64,000 bases of DNA from Motilibacter rhizosphaerae. GTDB taxonomy: Bacteria > Actinomycetota > Actinomycetes > Motilibacterales > Motilibacteraceae. Where the stretch lies: NCBI RefSeq assembly GCF_004216915.1, contig NZ_SGXD01000001.1, positions 124,001-188,000 of the forward strand, in the 5' to 3' direction. Under the pieces are notes generated by a model. The model was given only the letters and a program-made list of their open reading frames with translations. It had not been told where the DNA came from and made no database searches. Shown piece after piece: positions 37,327 to 46,180 of the stretch. Numbering within the stretch: position 1 is the first letter of the stretch; every line of letters starts with the position of its first letter. Both the position numbers and the translations under genes were made by a program.

Positions 37327-38376
37327 CTACGGGCGCAGCAGCACCTTCACCGCACGGCGCTCGTCCATGGCGGCGTACCCCTCGGCGACCTGGTCCAGCG
37401 GCAGCTCGAGGTCGAAGACCCGGCCCGGGCGCAGGCGGCCGGCGAGGACGTCACGCAGCAGCTCGGGGATGTAGTGCCGCACCGGCGCGACCCCGCCGCC
37501 GACCGCGATGTTGCGGCTGAACAGCGGCCGGACCGGCAGCGAGGGGTTCTCGGCGGGCACGCCGACGTAGCCGATGCGGCCGCCGTCGCGGACGGCGCCG
37601 ATCGCCTGCTGCCACGAGCCCTCGGTGCCGACGCACTCGAGCACCGCGTCCGGGCCGATGCCGCCGAGCAGGTCGCGCACCGCGGCGACGCCCTCGTCGC
37701 CGCGCTCGGTCACGACGTCGGTGGCGCCGAAGGCCCGGGCGAGCTCCTGGCGCGCCGGGTTGCGCGACATGATGACGACGCGGTCGGCGCCGAGGCGGCG
37801 GGCGGCGAGCACGGCGCAGAGGCCCACGGCACCGTCGCCCACGACGACGACGCTGGTCCCGGTCTGCACGTGCGCGGCGACGGCGGCGTGGTGGCCGGTG
37901 CCCATGACGTCGGAGAGCGCGAGCAGGTCGGGCACGAGCGCGGGGTCGGGCTGCTCGGACAGCGCGACCAGGGTGCCGTCGGCCAGGGGGACGCGGACGT
38001 ACTCGCCCTGGCCGGCGTCGACGAACTGCCCGTCGCGGTCGGTCTCGCCCCACCAGCCGCCGTTGAGGCAGGAGGTCTGGACACCGCGCTGGCACATCGC
38101 GCAGACGCCGCAGCTGCGGGCGAACGGCGCGATGACGAAGTCCCCGGCGGCGACGGTCGCGACGTCGGCACCGACCTCCTCGACCACGCCGACGAACTCG
38201 TGGCCGATGCGGTGCGGCTCGTCCGTGGGGGCGATGCCGCGGTACGGCCAGAGGTCCGAGCCGCAGATGCAGGACGCGACGACGCGCACCAGCGCGTCGC
38301 CCGGCAGCACGACCCGGGGGTCGGCCACCTCCTCGAGCCGGATGTCGCGGGCAGCGTGGATCAGGGTCGCCTTCAC
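37327..38376 (-). CDS. Zinc-dependent alcohol dehydrogenase family protein
   Basis: 349 aa medium-chain dehydrogenase. Zinc motif CICGSDLWPYRG and HRIGHEFVGVVEEVG, structural zinc cysteines in CGVCAMCQRGVQTSC, cofactor loop VVGDGAVGLCAVLAARRLG and substrate-side MGTGHHAAVAA. It differs from mscR and AdhC and resembles YdjJ/TDH-like sugar or alcohol dehydrogenases; the substrate is unknown. GTG 38376 is the likely start; the ribosome site is weak. The gene diverges from a secreted protein gene. Confidence 0.86.
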   Translation of the reverse strand: MKATLIHAARDIRLEEVADPRVVLPGDALVRVVASCICGSDLWPYRGIAPTDEPHRIGHEFVGVVEEVGADVATVAAGDFVIAPFARSCGVCAMCQRGVQTSCLNGGWWGETDRDGQFVDAGQGEYVRVPLADGTLVALSEQPDPALVPDLLALSDVMGTGHHAAVAAHVQTGTSVVVVGDGAVGLCAVLAARRLGADRVVIMSRNPARQELARAFGATDVVTERGDEGVAAVRDLLGGIGPDAVLECVGTEGSWQQAIGAVRDGGRIGYVGVPAENPSLPVRPLFSRNIAVGGGVAPVRHYIPELLRDVLAGRLRPGRVFDLELPLDQVAEGYAAMDERRAVKVLLRP

Positions 38377-38509
38377 CTCGGCATCGTAGGCACGACGTGG
38401 AGATGTCGGTGATCGGCACCCGTCCGTTTGAACGACGGCTCCGAAGGGATCACTGACGAGGCGCCCCCCGCGCCTCCAGGACCAGGGCAGATGCCCAGAA
38501 GGAGCTCCC

Positions 38510-39184
38510 GTGAAGACTTCGCGCACAGCTCGTACGCTCGGTGCCCTCGGCGCCACCGCGGCCCTCGCGCTCGCAGCCACCAGTGCGGCTCCCGCCCACG
38601 CGGCCTCGTCGGCCAAGGGCTCCGGCGCAGCGTCCTACGGCATGACCAAGGCGTTCTACGGCGGCAAGGCCCTGAGCTTCACCTACAGCAAGGGCTACAA
38701 GTGCGACACCGGCATCAAGGCCGCGTCGACGACCGGCTGCGAGGTCGGCGCCGCGTGGAACCACGCCCCGTCGCGCCAGCACGACGTCCTCTACATCACG
38801 GTCCCGCTCGGCTTCACGCCGAAGCCCATGCAGGACTGCCCCGCGGGCATCACCTGCGTCGACCACCCGATGACGGTCGACCTCACCCGCCTCGAGCCGG
38901 CCCTCAAGCCGCTCTACCCGAAGCTCACCGACGCGCAGCTCACCGACGCGCTCAAGGACTTCATGACGCCCGGCCACGACCACTTCATCACCGACACCAA
39001 CCACGGCAAGGCCGAGTGGTGGGACGTCCAGGTCGTCGGCGTGACCAGCTCGAAGACCTACGACGCGATCCACTCGCACCAGTCGTTCGCGTACATCCAG
39101 AAGCTCATCAAGGCCAAGGACAAGACCGTCGTCGGCCCGATCCCGAGCAACATCTTCCTCTACTTCTCGGTCGCCGCGAAGTAG
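38510..39184 (+). CDS. Secreted protein of unknown function
   Basis: 224 aa. GTG 38510 follows AAGGAG. A Sec signal peptide (MKTSRTARTLGALGATAALA, ending AHA near residue 31) precedes a mature domain of about 190 residues with four cysteines (CDTG, GCEVG, DCPAG, TCVDH), which could form two disulfides. The His/Asp-rich stretch TPGHDHFITDTNHGKAEWWD might bind metal. Codon use matches its neighbours. I do not recognise the family. Confidence 0.75.
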   Translation: MKTSRTARTLGALGATAALALAATSAAPAHAASSAKGSGAASYGMTKAFYGGKALSFTYSKGYKCDTGIKAASTTGCEVGAAWNHAPSRQHDVLYITVPLGFTPKPMQDCPAGITCVDHPMTVDLTRLEPALKPLYPKLTDAQLTDALKDFMTPGHDHFITDTNHGKAEWWDVQVVGVTSSKTYDAIHSHQSFAYIQKLIKAKDKTVVGPIPSNIFLYFSVAAK

Positions 39185-39220
39185 TCGAGCCGCTCCAGCT
39201 CCACCCGCGCCGGCACGCCC

Positions 39221-39862
39221 TCAGCTCAGGCCGAGGGCGTGCCGGCGCACCCATGCGTGCATGGCGATCCCCGCCGCCACTCCGGCGTTGACCGACCTCG
39301 TCGAGCCGAACATCGCGATCGAGCAGACCAGGTCGCACGCCTCGTGCACCGCGGCCGACAGGCCCGGCCCCTCCTGGCCGAAGACCAGCACGCAGCGCCG
39401 TGGGAGCTCGGCCGTCTCGAGCGGCACCGACCCCGGCAGGTTGTCGATCCCCACCAGCGGCAGCCCCTCCGCGCGCGCCCACGCCACGAGGTCCTCGACC
39501 GTCGCGTGGTGGCGCAGGTGCTGGTAGCGGTCGGTGACCATCGCCCCGCGCCGGTTCCACCGCCGGTTGCCGACGATGTGCACCTCCGCGGCGAGGAACG
39601 CGTTCGCCGTGCGCACGACCGTCCCGATGTTGAGGTCGTGCTTCCAGTTCTCGATGGCCACGTGGAAGTCGTGCCGCCGCGCGTCCAGGTCCGCGACGAC
39701 CGCGTCCACGGTCCAGTACCGGTAGCGGTCGACGACGTTGCGGCGGTCGCCGTGGGCCAGCAACTCGGGGTCGAGCCGCGGGTCGTCCGGCCAGGGCAGC
39801 GGGTGCGGGCCGACACCCACCTCGTCGCCGCCGCTCTCCGCCTCGTCCGCGATGTCCCTCAC
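39221..39862 (-). CDS. TrmH/SpoU-family RNA 2'-O-methyltransferase
   Basis: 213 aa SPOUT methyltransferase. Motif 1 NWKHDLNIGTVVRTANAF, motif 2 LVFGQEGPGLS and motif 3 FGSTRSVNAGVAAGIAMHAW are intact, forming the knotted SAM site. It modifies a tRNA or rRNA ribose. I place the start at GTG 39862, with GGCAGG eight bases upstream; an open extension to 39946 crosses a copy of a GTGATCATGCA repeat arm and is less likely coding. Genes of this type are often near fba and DUF3151 in actinobacteria. Confidence 0.86.
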   Translation of the reverse strand: MRDIADEAESGGDEVGVGPHPLPWPDDPRLDPELLAHGDRRNVVDRYRYWTVDAVVADLDARRHDFHVAIENWKHDLNIGTVVRTANAFLAAEVHIVGNRRWNRRGAMVTDRYQHLRHHATVEDLVAWARAEGLPLVGIDNLPGSVPLETAELPRRCVLVFGQEGPGLSAAVHEACDLVCSIAMFGSTRSVNAGVAAGIAMHAWVRRHALGLS

Positions 39863-40027
39863 GCGCGCAGCCTGCCACCGCGGCGCCAGGACGTGCATGA
39901 TCACGAGGAGGAAGGGCGCATCGGACCCGCGTGATCCGACGCTCAAGCCTCCGCGGCGTTGCGCCGAATGGGTGTGTCAAGGGTCCGTACGACGCGTACG
40001 GGCCGGCCACTCGAGGAGGCGACCGCG

Positions 40028-41362
40028 ATGCGCGTGTCGGTGTTCGGTCTCGGCAAGCTCGGCGCGCCGCTGGCCGCGGTCTTCGCCGCTAGCGGCCACG
40101 ACGTCGTCGCCGTCGACGTCAGCCCGTCGGTCGTCGACCTCGTCAACGCCGGGACCGCGCCCGTCAGCGAGCCGGGCCTGCAGGACCTCATGGACGCCGG
40201 CCGTGTGCGGCTGCGCGCGACGCTCGACCCGGTCGAGGCCGTGCACGCGAGCGACGCGACCTTCGTCATCGTGCCCACGCCGAGCGCCCCCGAGGGCGGC
40301 TTCACCAACGCGTACCTCCTCGACGCGCTGCGCCGGATCGGCGCCGCCGTCGCGACGAAGTCCGGCTACCACGCGGTCAACGTCACGAGCACGGTCATGC
40401 CGGGGTCGTGCGACGGCGAGCTGCGCGCGGCCCTCGAGGAGGCCTCCGGCCGGACCGTGGGCGTCGACCTGGGCCTGACCTACAGCCCGGAGTTCATCGC
40501 GCTCGGCAGCGTCGTGCACGACATGCTCTACCCGGACGTGCTGCTGCTGGGCGAGTCCGACCCCCGGGCCGGCGACCTCGTCAGCGCGATCGCGACGAGC
40601 TCGGTCCGCAACGACCCCGCCCTGCGCCGCATGAGCCTCGTCAACGCCGAGCTCGTGAAGATCAGCGTCAACACCTACGTCACCACGAAGATCTCCTTCG
40701 CCAACATGCTCGGCGAGATCTGCGACCGCCTCCCCGGCGCCGACGCCGACGTGGTGACCGCCGCGATCGGCTGCGACAGCCGCATCGGGCGCAAGTACCT
40801 CTCCGCCGCGACGGGCTACGGCGGTCCGTGCTTTCCCCGTGACAACAGGGCCTTCGCGCTCCTCGCGTCGCAGTTGGGCGTCGAGGCGACCCTCGCCAAG
40901 GCGACCGACGTGGTGAACAAGCGGCAGACCGAGCGGCTCCACGAGCTCGTCGGCATGCTCGCCTCCCCCGGCGACGTCGTCGCCGTCCTCGGGCTGTCCT
41001 ACAAGCCCGGCACGTGGTTCTCCGAGGAGAGCGCAGGCCTGGACCTGCTGCGCACCTTGGTGTCCGCGGGCCACGAGGTCCTCGGCCACGACCCGCTCGC
41101 CCTCGACGGCCCGGTACCGCTCGTGGAGCCGGGCGGGACGCTCAGCAGCGATCTCGCGGACGTCCTCGCCCGCGCCGACGTCGTCGTCATCGCCACCGCC
41201 CACCCCGAGTACGCGACGCTCTCCCGGCTGCGCGCGCACACGGTCCTCGACTGCTGGGGAACCACCGACGCCGCAGCGCTTCCTGCGGACACCTCGTACG
41301 TCCGCCTGGGCCGCGCCGCGGCGACCCGCGCCGTGCGCCAGCCCGCCTCCGCGGCCGCCTGA
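40028..41362 (+). CDS. UDP-glucose/GDP-mannose-type nucleotide-sugar dehydrogenase
   Basis: 444 aa NAD-dependent dehydrogenase. N-terminal Rossmann VFGLGKLGAPLAAVFAASGH, IVPTPSAPEGGFTN, the dimer-helix lysine region VNAELVKISVNTYVTTKIS, catalytic Cys268 in GYGGPCFPRDNRAF, and the C-terminal UDP-binding domain with VLGLSYKPGT. It oxidises a sugar C6 to a uronate. ATG 40028 follows GAGGAGG. First gene of a four-gene rightward glycan operon; the next start is 17 bases on. Confidence 0.88.
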   Translation: MRVSVFGLGKLGAPLAAVFAASGHDVVAVDVSPSVVDLVNAGTAPVSEPGLQDLMDAGRVRLRATLDPVEAVHASDATFVIVPTPSAPEGGFTNAYLLDALRRIGAAVATKSGYHAVNVTSTVMPGSCDGELRAALEEASGRTVGVDLGLTYSPEFIALGSVVHDMLYPDVLLLGESDPRAGDLVSAIATSSVRNDPALRRMSLVNAELVKISVNTYVTTKISFANMLGEICDRLPGADADVVTAAIGCDSRIGRKYLSAATGYGGPCFPRDNRAFALLASQLGVEATLAKATDVVNKRQTERLHELVGMLASPGDVVAVLGLSYKPGTWFSEESAGLDLLRTLVSAGHEVLGHDPLALDGPVPLVEPGGTLSSDLADVLARADVVVIATAHPEYATLSRLRAHTVLDCWGTTDAAALPADTSYVRLGRAAATRAVRQPASAAA

Positions 41363-41379
41363 GCAGAGAGGCCAGACGC

Positions 41380-42444
41380 ATGCCCACTCCCGCTTTCCTC
41401 GGCAGCCTGCCGGGTCCCCGCTTCGAGGGTACGGACCCCGACCTCCCCGTCGTCGTCACGGGAGCCGGTGGCTTCATCGGCGGCTGGCTCGTGCGCGACC
41501 TGCTGCGGCAGGGCGTGAAGACCGTGCGCGCCGTCGACATCAAGCCCTTCGACGAGTGGCAGCAGCGCTTCGACGACGCCGAGAACCTCCAGCTCGACCT
41601 CAACAACCTCGTCGCGTGCCGGCGGGCGACCGAGGGCATGGCCGTCGTCTACAACCTCGCCGCCGACATGGGCGGCATGGGCTTCATCGAGACGCACAAG
41701 GCCGAGTGCATGCTCTCGGTGCTCATCAGCACGCACATGCTGGTTGCCGCGAAGGACGCCGGCGTGCAGCGGTTCTTCTACTCCTCCTCGGCCTGCGTCT
41801 ACAACGCCGACAAGCAGGAGGACGCGGACGTCACCGCGCTGGTCGAGGCCGACGCGTACCCCGCGATGCCGGAGGACGGCTACGGCTGGGAGAAGCTCTT
41901 CAGCGAGCGGATGTGCCGCCACTTCCGCGAGGACTACGGCCTCGAGACCCGAGTCGCGCGCTTCCACAACGTCTACGGCCCGCTCGGCACCTGGAAGGGC
42001 GGCCGCGAGAAGGCTCCCGCGGCCCTGAGCCGGAAGGTCGCGGAGGCCGTGCTCAACGCCGACCCGCGCATCGACATCTGGGGCGACGGCGAGCAGACGC
42101 GGTCATTCATGTTCATCAGCGACTGCGTCTACGGCATCCAGCGCATCATGTGGAGCGACGTCGTCGAGCCGCTGAACCTCGGCTCCGACGAGCTCGTCTC
42201 GATCAACCAGCTCGTCGCGCTGCTAGAGGACATGGCGTACGTCCGCCTGCGCCGCAGCCACGACCTCGGCGCGCCGAAGGGCGTGCGGGGCCGCAACAGC
42301 GACAACCGCCTGATCCGCCGGCTGCTCGGCTGGGAGCCGGGCACCTCGCTGCGCGAGGGCATGGCCGTGACGTACGCCTGGGTCCGCGAGCAGGTCGCCG
42401 CAGACCTCGCAGCTGAGGCCGCGCTCGCGGCCGTGGAGGGGTAG
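41380..42444 (+). CDS. GDP-mannose 3,5-epimerase-like NDP-sugar epimerase
   Basis: 354 aa extended SDR enzyme. NAD motif VTGAGGFIGGWLV, then the plant-type GME signatures: FFYSSSACVYN with Cys139, DGYGWEK with Tyr168 and Lys172, FHNVYGPLGTWKGGREKAPA with Lys206, WGDGEQTRSFMFI and VRGRNSDNRLI. The Cys-Tyr spacing (29) equals that of the plant enzyme that makes GDP-L-galactose and GDP-L-gulose. An L-hexose or related precursor is likely its product, feeding the following transferases. Confidence 0.82.
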   Translation: MPTPAFLGSLPGPRFEGTDPDLPVVVTGAGGFIGGWLVRDLLRQGVKTVRAVDIKPFDEWQQRFDDAENLQLDLNNLVACRRATEGMAVVYNLAADMGGMGFIETHKAECMLSVLISTHMLVAAKDAGVQRFFYSSSACVYNADKQEDADVTALVEADAYPAMPEDGYGWEKLFSERMCRHFREDYGLETRVARFHNVYGPLGTWKGGREKAPAALSRKVAEAVLNADPRIDIWGDGEQTRSFMFISDCVYGIQRIMWSDVVEPLNLGSDELVSINQLVALLEDMAYVRLRRSHDLGAPKGVRGRNSDNRLIRRLLGWEPGTSLREGMAVTYAWVREQVAADLAAEAALAAVEG

Positions 42445-42448
42445 ACCC

Positions 42449-44905
42449 GTGCTCTCGGTGATCGTGTACGGCCGGAACGACAGCTACGGCTACCGGCTGG
42501 AGAAGCGCGCCGCACTGGCGCTGAACTCGTGGGGCGAGATGCTCGACCCCGCCCGCGGGGACGAGATCGTCTTCTGCGACTACAACACCCCGGACGAGCT
42601 GCCGACGTTCCCGGAGACGATCGCCGACACGCTCACCCCGGTGACGCGCGAGCTGCTGCAGGTCGTCCGCGTACGCCCCCGGCACCACGCCCGCTGGGCC
42701 GAGCGCACTCACCTCGTCGCGCTCGAGCCGCAGGGCCGCAATGCCGCGCTCCGCCGCACGAACCCGGCCAACCGCTGGGTGCTCTCCACCAACACCGACA
42801 TGGTCTTCCTCGTCGAGGGCGGCCGGCTGGCCGACCGGCTCGAGACGCTCGAGGACGGCTTCTACCAGCTGCCGCGGTTCGAGCTGCCCGAGTCGCTGTG
42901 GTCGGAGTGGGAGCGCAGCGACCCGCAGGGCTTCCACGCCGAGCTCGCCCGGCTCGCGGGGCCGCTGGGGCTCGACCGCGTGCTGCTCTCCCCCGACTGC
43001 GTCGTGGACGGGCCGGGTGACTTCCAGCTCGCGCTGCGCGAGGACCTGTTCGCCATCGCCGGCTTCGACGAGGCCATGCTCAACGGCTGGCACGTCGACG
43101 GGAACCTCCAGCTGCGCCTGGACCTCCACCGCCGCGAGAAGACCCGGCTGCTCCCGCTGCCCGTCCGCGGCTACCACTGCGACCACACCCTCGCGCCGAC
43201 CGCCATGCACGCCGGCGCCGCGGTGCACAACAGCTGGCAGCAGTTCCTCACCCGGGTGCAGACCGCCGACCTCCACGGCCAGCAGCCCCACTGGGGCCTG
43301 GGCGACGTCGAGCTCGAGCACTTCAGCCTGCGCAGCCGGGCCGGGCGCATCGCCCGCCTGACCGAGAGCGCCGCCCGCGCCGCGGTCTCCGTCGAGGGTG
43401 CCCGCCTGCCGAGCGACCAGGTCGCCGAGTACGGCACTGAGCAGTGGGTCGACGCCCCGGTCGAGCTGCTGGTCGCGCACGCCACCAGCCTGTTCGCGGC
43501 CTTCGAGGCCGGCGCGAGCATCGCCTGGTCGGGCTCCAGCCCCGACGTGCTGCTCCCCCTGCGCGCGGTGCTGGCCGGGGAGGGGCGCACGGGCACGTGG
43601 TACCTCGACAGCGACTGCGACCTCGTCACCCGCTGCCCGGAGCTGCTCGACGCCCCTGACGTCGAGCTCTGCGACATCACCTCGCTCGAGCAGCTGCGCC
43701 CCGACGTCGTGGTCGTCGAGTCCGTGCTCCCCGCGACCGTCGCCCCCGGCGGCGAGCGGGAGCGCGAGGACCGCATGGCGCAGGCCCAGCGAACGCTCCG
43801 CCACACGGCCCTCACCGGGGAGACCTGCCCCGGCTGGGACCCGATGGTCATCGCCGTCGGCGCCGGTGGCACCGCGCTCCAGGAGCTCGTGGACCGCCTG
43901 TTCGTCACCGCCAGCGCGCCGATGGGCACGGGGATCCGGCTCGGGCGCGTACGCCGTGCCGCTCCCACGGGCACGTCGTTCAAGGACCTCGCCCTGCGCG
44001 TCACCCGTGCGGTCGGTGCTGCGGCGCCGCTGCGGGCGGGGGAGTTCGCCCACCTCGTCGACGCGACCCGCGACGCGGCGCAGGGGCGGCCGAGCGACCT
44101 GCAGGCCAGCGAGCTGCCGTGGGTGCGCGCCCTGTGCGCCGACGCGGCCGCCCCGGACTACCTCGGCGTCACCCGTGCGTCGCTCGACGCCCTGCTGCGC
44201 CAGCTGCCCGAGCTGGCCGCCGAGCCGGTCGCCGAGCCGGGGGCGCTGCGCCAGCCGGACGGCGGGGACCTGCGCGACGAGCTGTGGCGCAGCACCGCCC
44301 GCGCGGTCATCGACGAGGTGCCGCCGAGCATCGTCGGCCGCGAGAACGAGTGGCTCCTGCCGACGCTGGTGCAGGAGCTGCGCGCGAGCGCCGGCCGCCG
44401 GCCGCGCGTCGCCCTGGTCAGCAACAGCCCCGAGATCCTCGCGGCGTACCTCGGCCCGTGGTGCGAGCAGCTCGTCGTCGTGGGCGCCGAGCCCGAGCCG
44501 CGCAGCAGCCTGCAGCTGCCCGGGCGCCTGGTGCTCGACTCCCGCCGCCTCGCGACCTCGCTCGACGACGCCGAGTGGGACGCGTGCGTCGTCGACCTCG
44601 CCGCCGTGCGCGACGTCTCGCTGCTCGGGGCGCTGGCCCGCGAGCTGCGGGTGACGCGGCTGCTGCTGGGCTACCAGCTCGACCCCGCGGTCGTGCTGCC
44701 GATGGCCGTGCAGCCGAGCGGCGCGCTCGCGCCGCTGCGGACGCAGGCCCCTGCTCCCGCCCCCGCTCCGCTCCGGGCCGTGCCTGCGCAGAGCGCGCCG
44801 ACCGTGCCTGCCGCTCCCGCTCCTGTTGCGGCCGCGGCGGCGCCGCTCACCGTGCCCCTCGCCCTGGCCGCCCCGACCACCGGAGCCCGCTATGCCCGCG
44901 TGTGA
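42449..44905 (+). CDS. Large glycosyltransferase (GT-A N-terminal domain) with unknown C-terminal region
   Basis: 818 aa. Residues 1-300 resemble a GT-A transferase: LSVIVYGRNDSYGYRLEKR, a DxD-like NTDM in RWVLSTNTDMVFL near residue 115, and a base-region NGWHVDGNLQLRLDLHRREK near 210. Residues 300-730 include Rossmann-like stretches (VALVSNSPEILAAYLGPWCE) but no family I recognise. The last 80 residues are a Pro/Ala-rich disordered tail. GTG 42449 follows the epimerase by 4 bases, and its end overlaps the next gene by 14 bases. Probably cytosolic; no membrane segment. Confidence 0.7.
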   Translation: MLSVIVYGRNDSYGYRLEKRAALALNSWGEMLDPARGDEIVFCDYNTPDELPTFPETIADTLTPVTRELLQVVRVRPRHHARWAERTHLVALEPQGRNAALRRTNPANRWVLSTNTDMVFLVEGGRLADRLETLEDGFYQLPRFELPESLWSEWERSDPQGFHAELARLAGPLGLDRVLLSPDCVVDGPGDFQLALREDLFAIAGFDEAMLNGWHVDGNLQLRLDLHRREKTRLLPLPVRGYHCDHTLAPTAMHAGAAVHNSWQQFLTRVQTADLHGQQPHWGLGDVELEHFSLRSRAGRIARLTESAARAAVSVEGARLPSDQVAEYGTEQWVDAPVELLVAHATSLFAAFEAGASIAWSGSSPDVLLPLRAVLAGEGRTGTWYLDSDCDLVTRCPELLDAPDVELCDITSLEQLRPDVVVVESVLPATVAPGGEREREDRMAQAQRTLRHTALTGETCPGWDPMVIAVGAGGTALQELVDRLFVTASAPMGTGIRLGRVRRAAPTGTSFKDLALRVTRAVGAAAPLRAGEFAHLVDATRDAAQGRPSDLQASELPWVRALCADAAAPDYLGVTRASLDALLRQLPELAAEPVAEPGALRQPDGGDLRDELWRSTARAVIDEVPPSIVGRENEWLLPTLVQELRASAGRRPRVALVSNSPEILAAYLGPWCEQLVVVGAEPEPRSSLQLPGRLVLDSRRLATSLDDAEWDACVVDLAAVRDVSLLGALARELRVTRLLLGYQLDPAVVLPMAVQPSGALAPLRTQAPAPAPAPLRAVPAQSAPTVPAAPAPVAAAAAPLTVPLALAAPTTGARYARV

Positions 44906-46151
44906 CCTCGAGCCGCTGCGCAACCCCGGAGCCGCCTTCGCCGCGCCGCCCTTCGGCGCCCCCGAGTCCGGTCCCTGGGTCGTGACGGCCACCTGGCCGT
45001 ACGGCGAGGTGCCCTCGACGTGGGCGCTGCGGGCGCGGCTGGCCGACGAGGTATGGGCGCCCAGCACCAGCGCGGCCGCCGGCTGGACCGACGCGGGGCT
45101 GCCGCGGGCACGCGTCCGCGTGCTGCCCGCCGGGGTGGACACGTCGCTCGTCACCCCCGAGGGCCGCTCCGACCGCACGGTGCGGGGGCTCGGCTCGTTC
45201 GTGGTCCTCGCCGCGGGCGGCACCAGCCTGGCCGCAGGTCCCGACCTCGCGCTCCGCGCGGTGCGCGAGGCCTTCCCCGGCCGCAGCGACGTCGCCCTGG
45301 TCCTGCTCGGCGGCAGCGCGGAGGAGCACGACGCGCTCACCCCGGACGTCCAGGACGAGCTGTCGCGCGCCGCTTCGGGCGGCGGCCCCCGCGTCGTGGT
45401 CCTGCGCACCCCGGCCGACGAGGCCGGCCTCGCCCGCCTGCTCCGGTCCTGCGACGTCGTGCTGCTGCCGACCCGCGCCTCGGCGAGCGGCACCCGCGTG
45501 GCCCAGGCCATGGCGGCGGGCGTCCCCGTCGTCGGCGCCGGCGCCGTGGCGGCCGAGCTGCTCGGCGCCGCGTCACCCGCGGCCGCCGCGCGCACGGAGG
45601 CCGTCCGGCTCTCGGGCGTCCAGCCGCTGCACCGGCCGTTCACCTGGGGCGAGCCGGACGTCAGCGAGCTGGTGGCGGCGCTGCGCGAGGCGGAGGGCAC
45701 CGGCTCCGAGCAGCTGCGGACGTGGCTGCGCGCCCGCGCCGTCCGCGACCTCTCGAGCGAGCGCGCGGACCGCCTGCGCGCCGCGCGGCTCTCCGCCCTC
45801 GAGCAGCGCACTCCCGTGCGCGAGGGCGGGGTCCCGGTCGCCCCCCACGGCGTCGCCGGGTCGCTGGGCCAGCAGGTCCTCGTCACCGTGACCGACCGCG
45901 CCCAGGCCGAGGCCGTCGCGGCGGGCTTCGCCGCGGCGTACGTGCCGACGGACTGCGTCGAGCTGCTGCTCCTGCCGGCGACCGGCCCGCTCGGCGAGGT
46001 GCCGGGCGCGCGGGCGCTGCCCGTCCTCCCGACCGACGTGCAGGCGGACCTCGCCGCGACGGTCGACGTGGTGGTCGGGGCCGGCCAGGCGCCGACCACC
46101 CCCGAGGAGTGGTACGCGCTGGTGCCGCCGCTGCCGCGGCTGCGCGGGTAG
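44892..46151 (+). CDS. Group 1 (GT4-like) glycosyltransferase
   Basis: 419 aa GT-B protein. The N-half has ATWPYGEVPSTWALRARLAD and LPAGVDTSLVTPEGRS, where the VDT/VD-x-F-type segment begins the donor site. The C-half has FVVLAAGGTSLAAGPDLALRA, RTPADEAGLARLLRSCDVVLLPTR and GTRVAQAMAAGVPVVG, the nucleotide-sugar-binding region. The N-terminal acceptor domain looks short for the family and the last 110 residues are atypical. ATG 44892 lies inside the end of the previous gene. It likely acts on the same glycan. Confidence 0.75.
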   Translation: MPACDLEPLRNPGAAFAAPPFGAPESGPWVVTATWPYGEVPSTWALRARLADEVWAPSTSAAAGWTDAGLPRARVRVLPAGVDTSLVTPEGRSDRTVRGLGSFVVLAAGGTSLAAGPDLALRAVREAFPGRSDVALVLLGGSAEEHDALTPDVQDELSRAASGGGPRVVVLRTPADEAGLARLLRSCDVVLLPTRASASGTRVAQAMAAGVPVVGAGAVAAELLGAASPAAAARTEAVRLSGVQPLHRPFTWGEPDVSELVAALREAEGTGSEQLRTWLRARAVRDLSSERADRLRAARLSALEQRTPVREGGVPVAPHGVAGSLGQQVLVTVTDRAQAEAVAAGFAAAYVPTDCVELLLLPATGPLGEVPGARALPVLPTDVQADLAATVDVVVGAGQAPTTPEEWYALVPPLPRLRG

Positions 46152-46180
46152 CCTCCCGGGCTGCGCCGTAGGGTCGGAGC

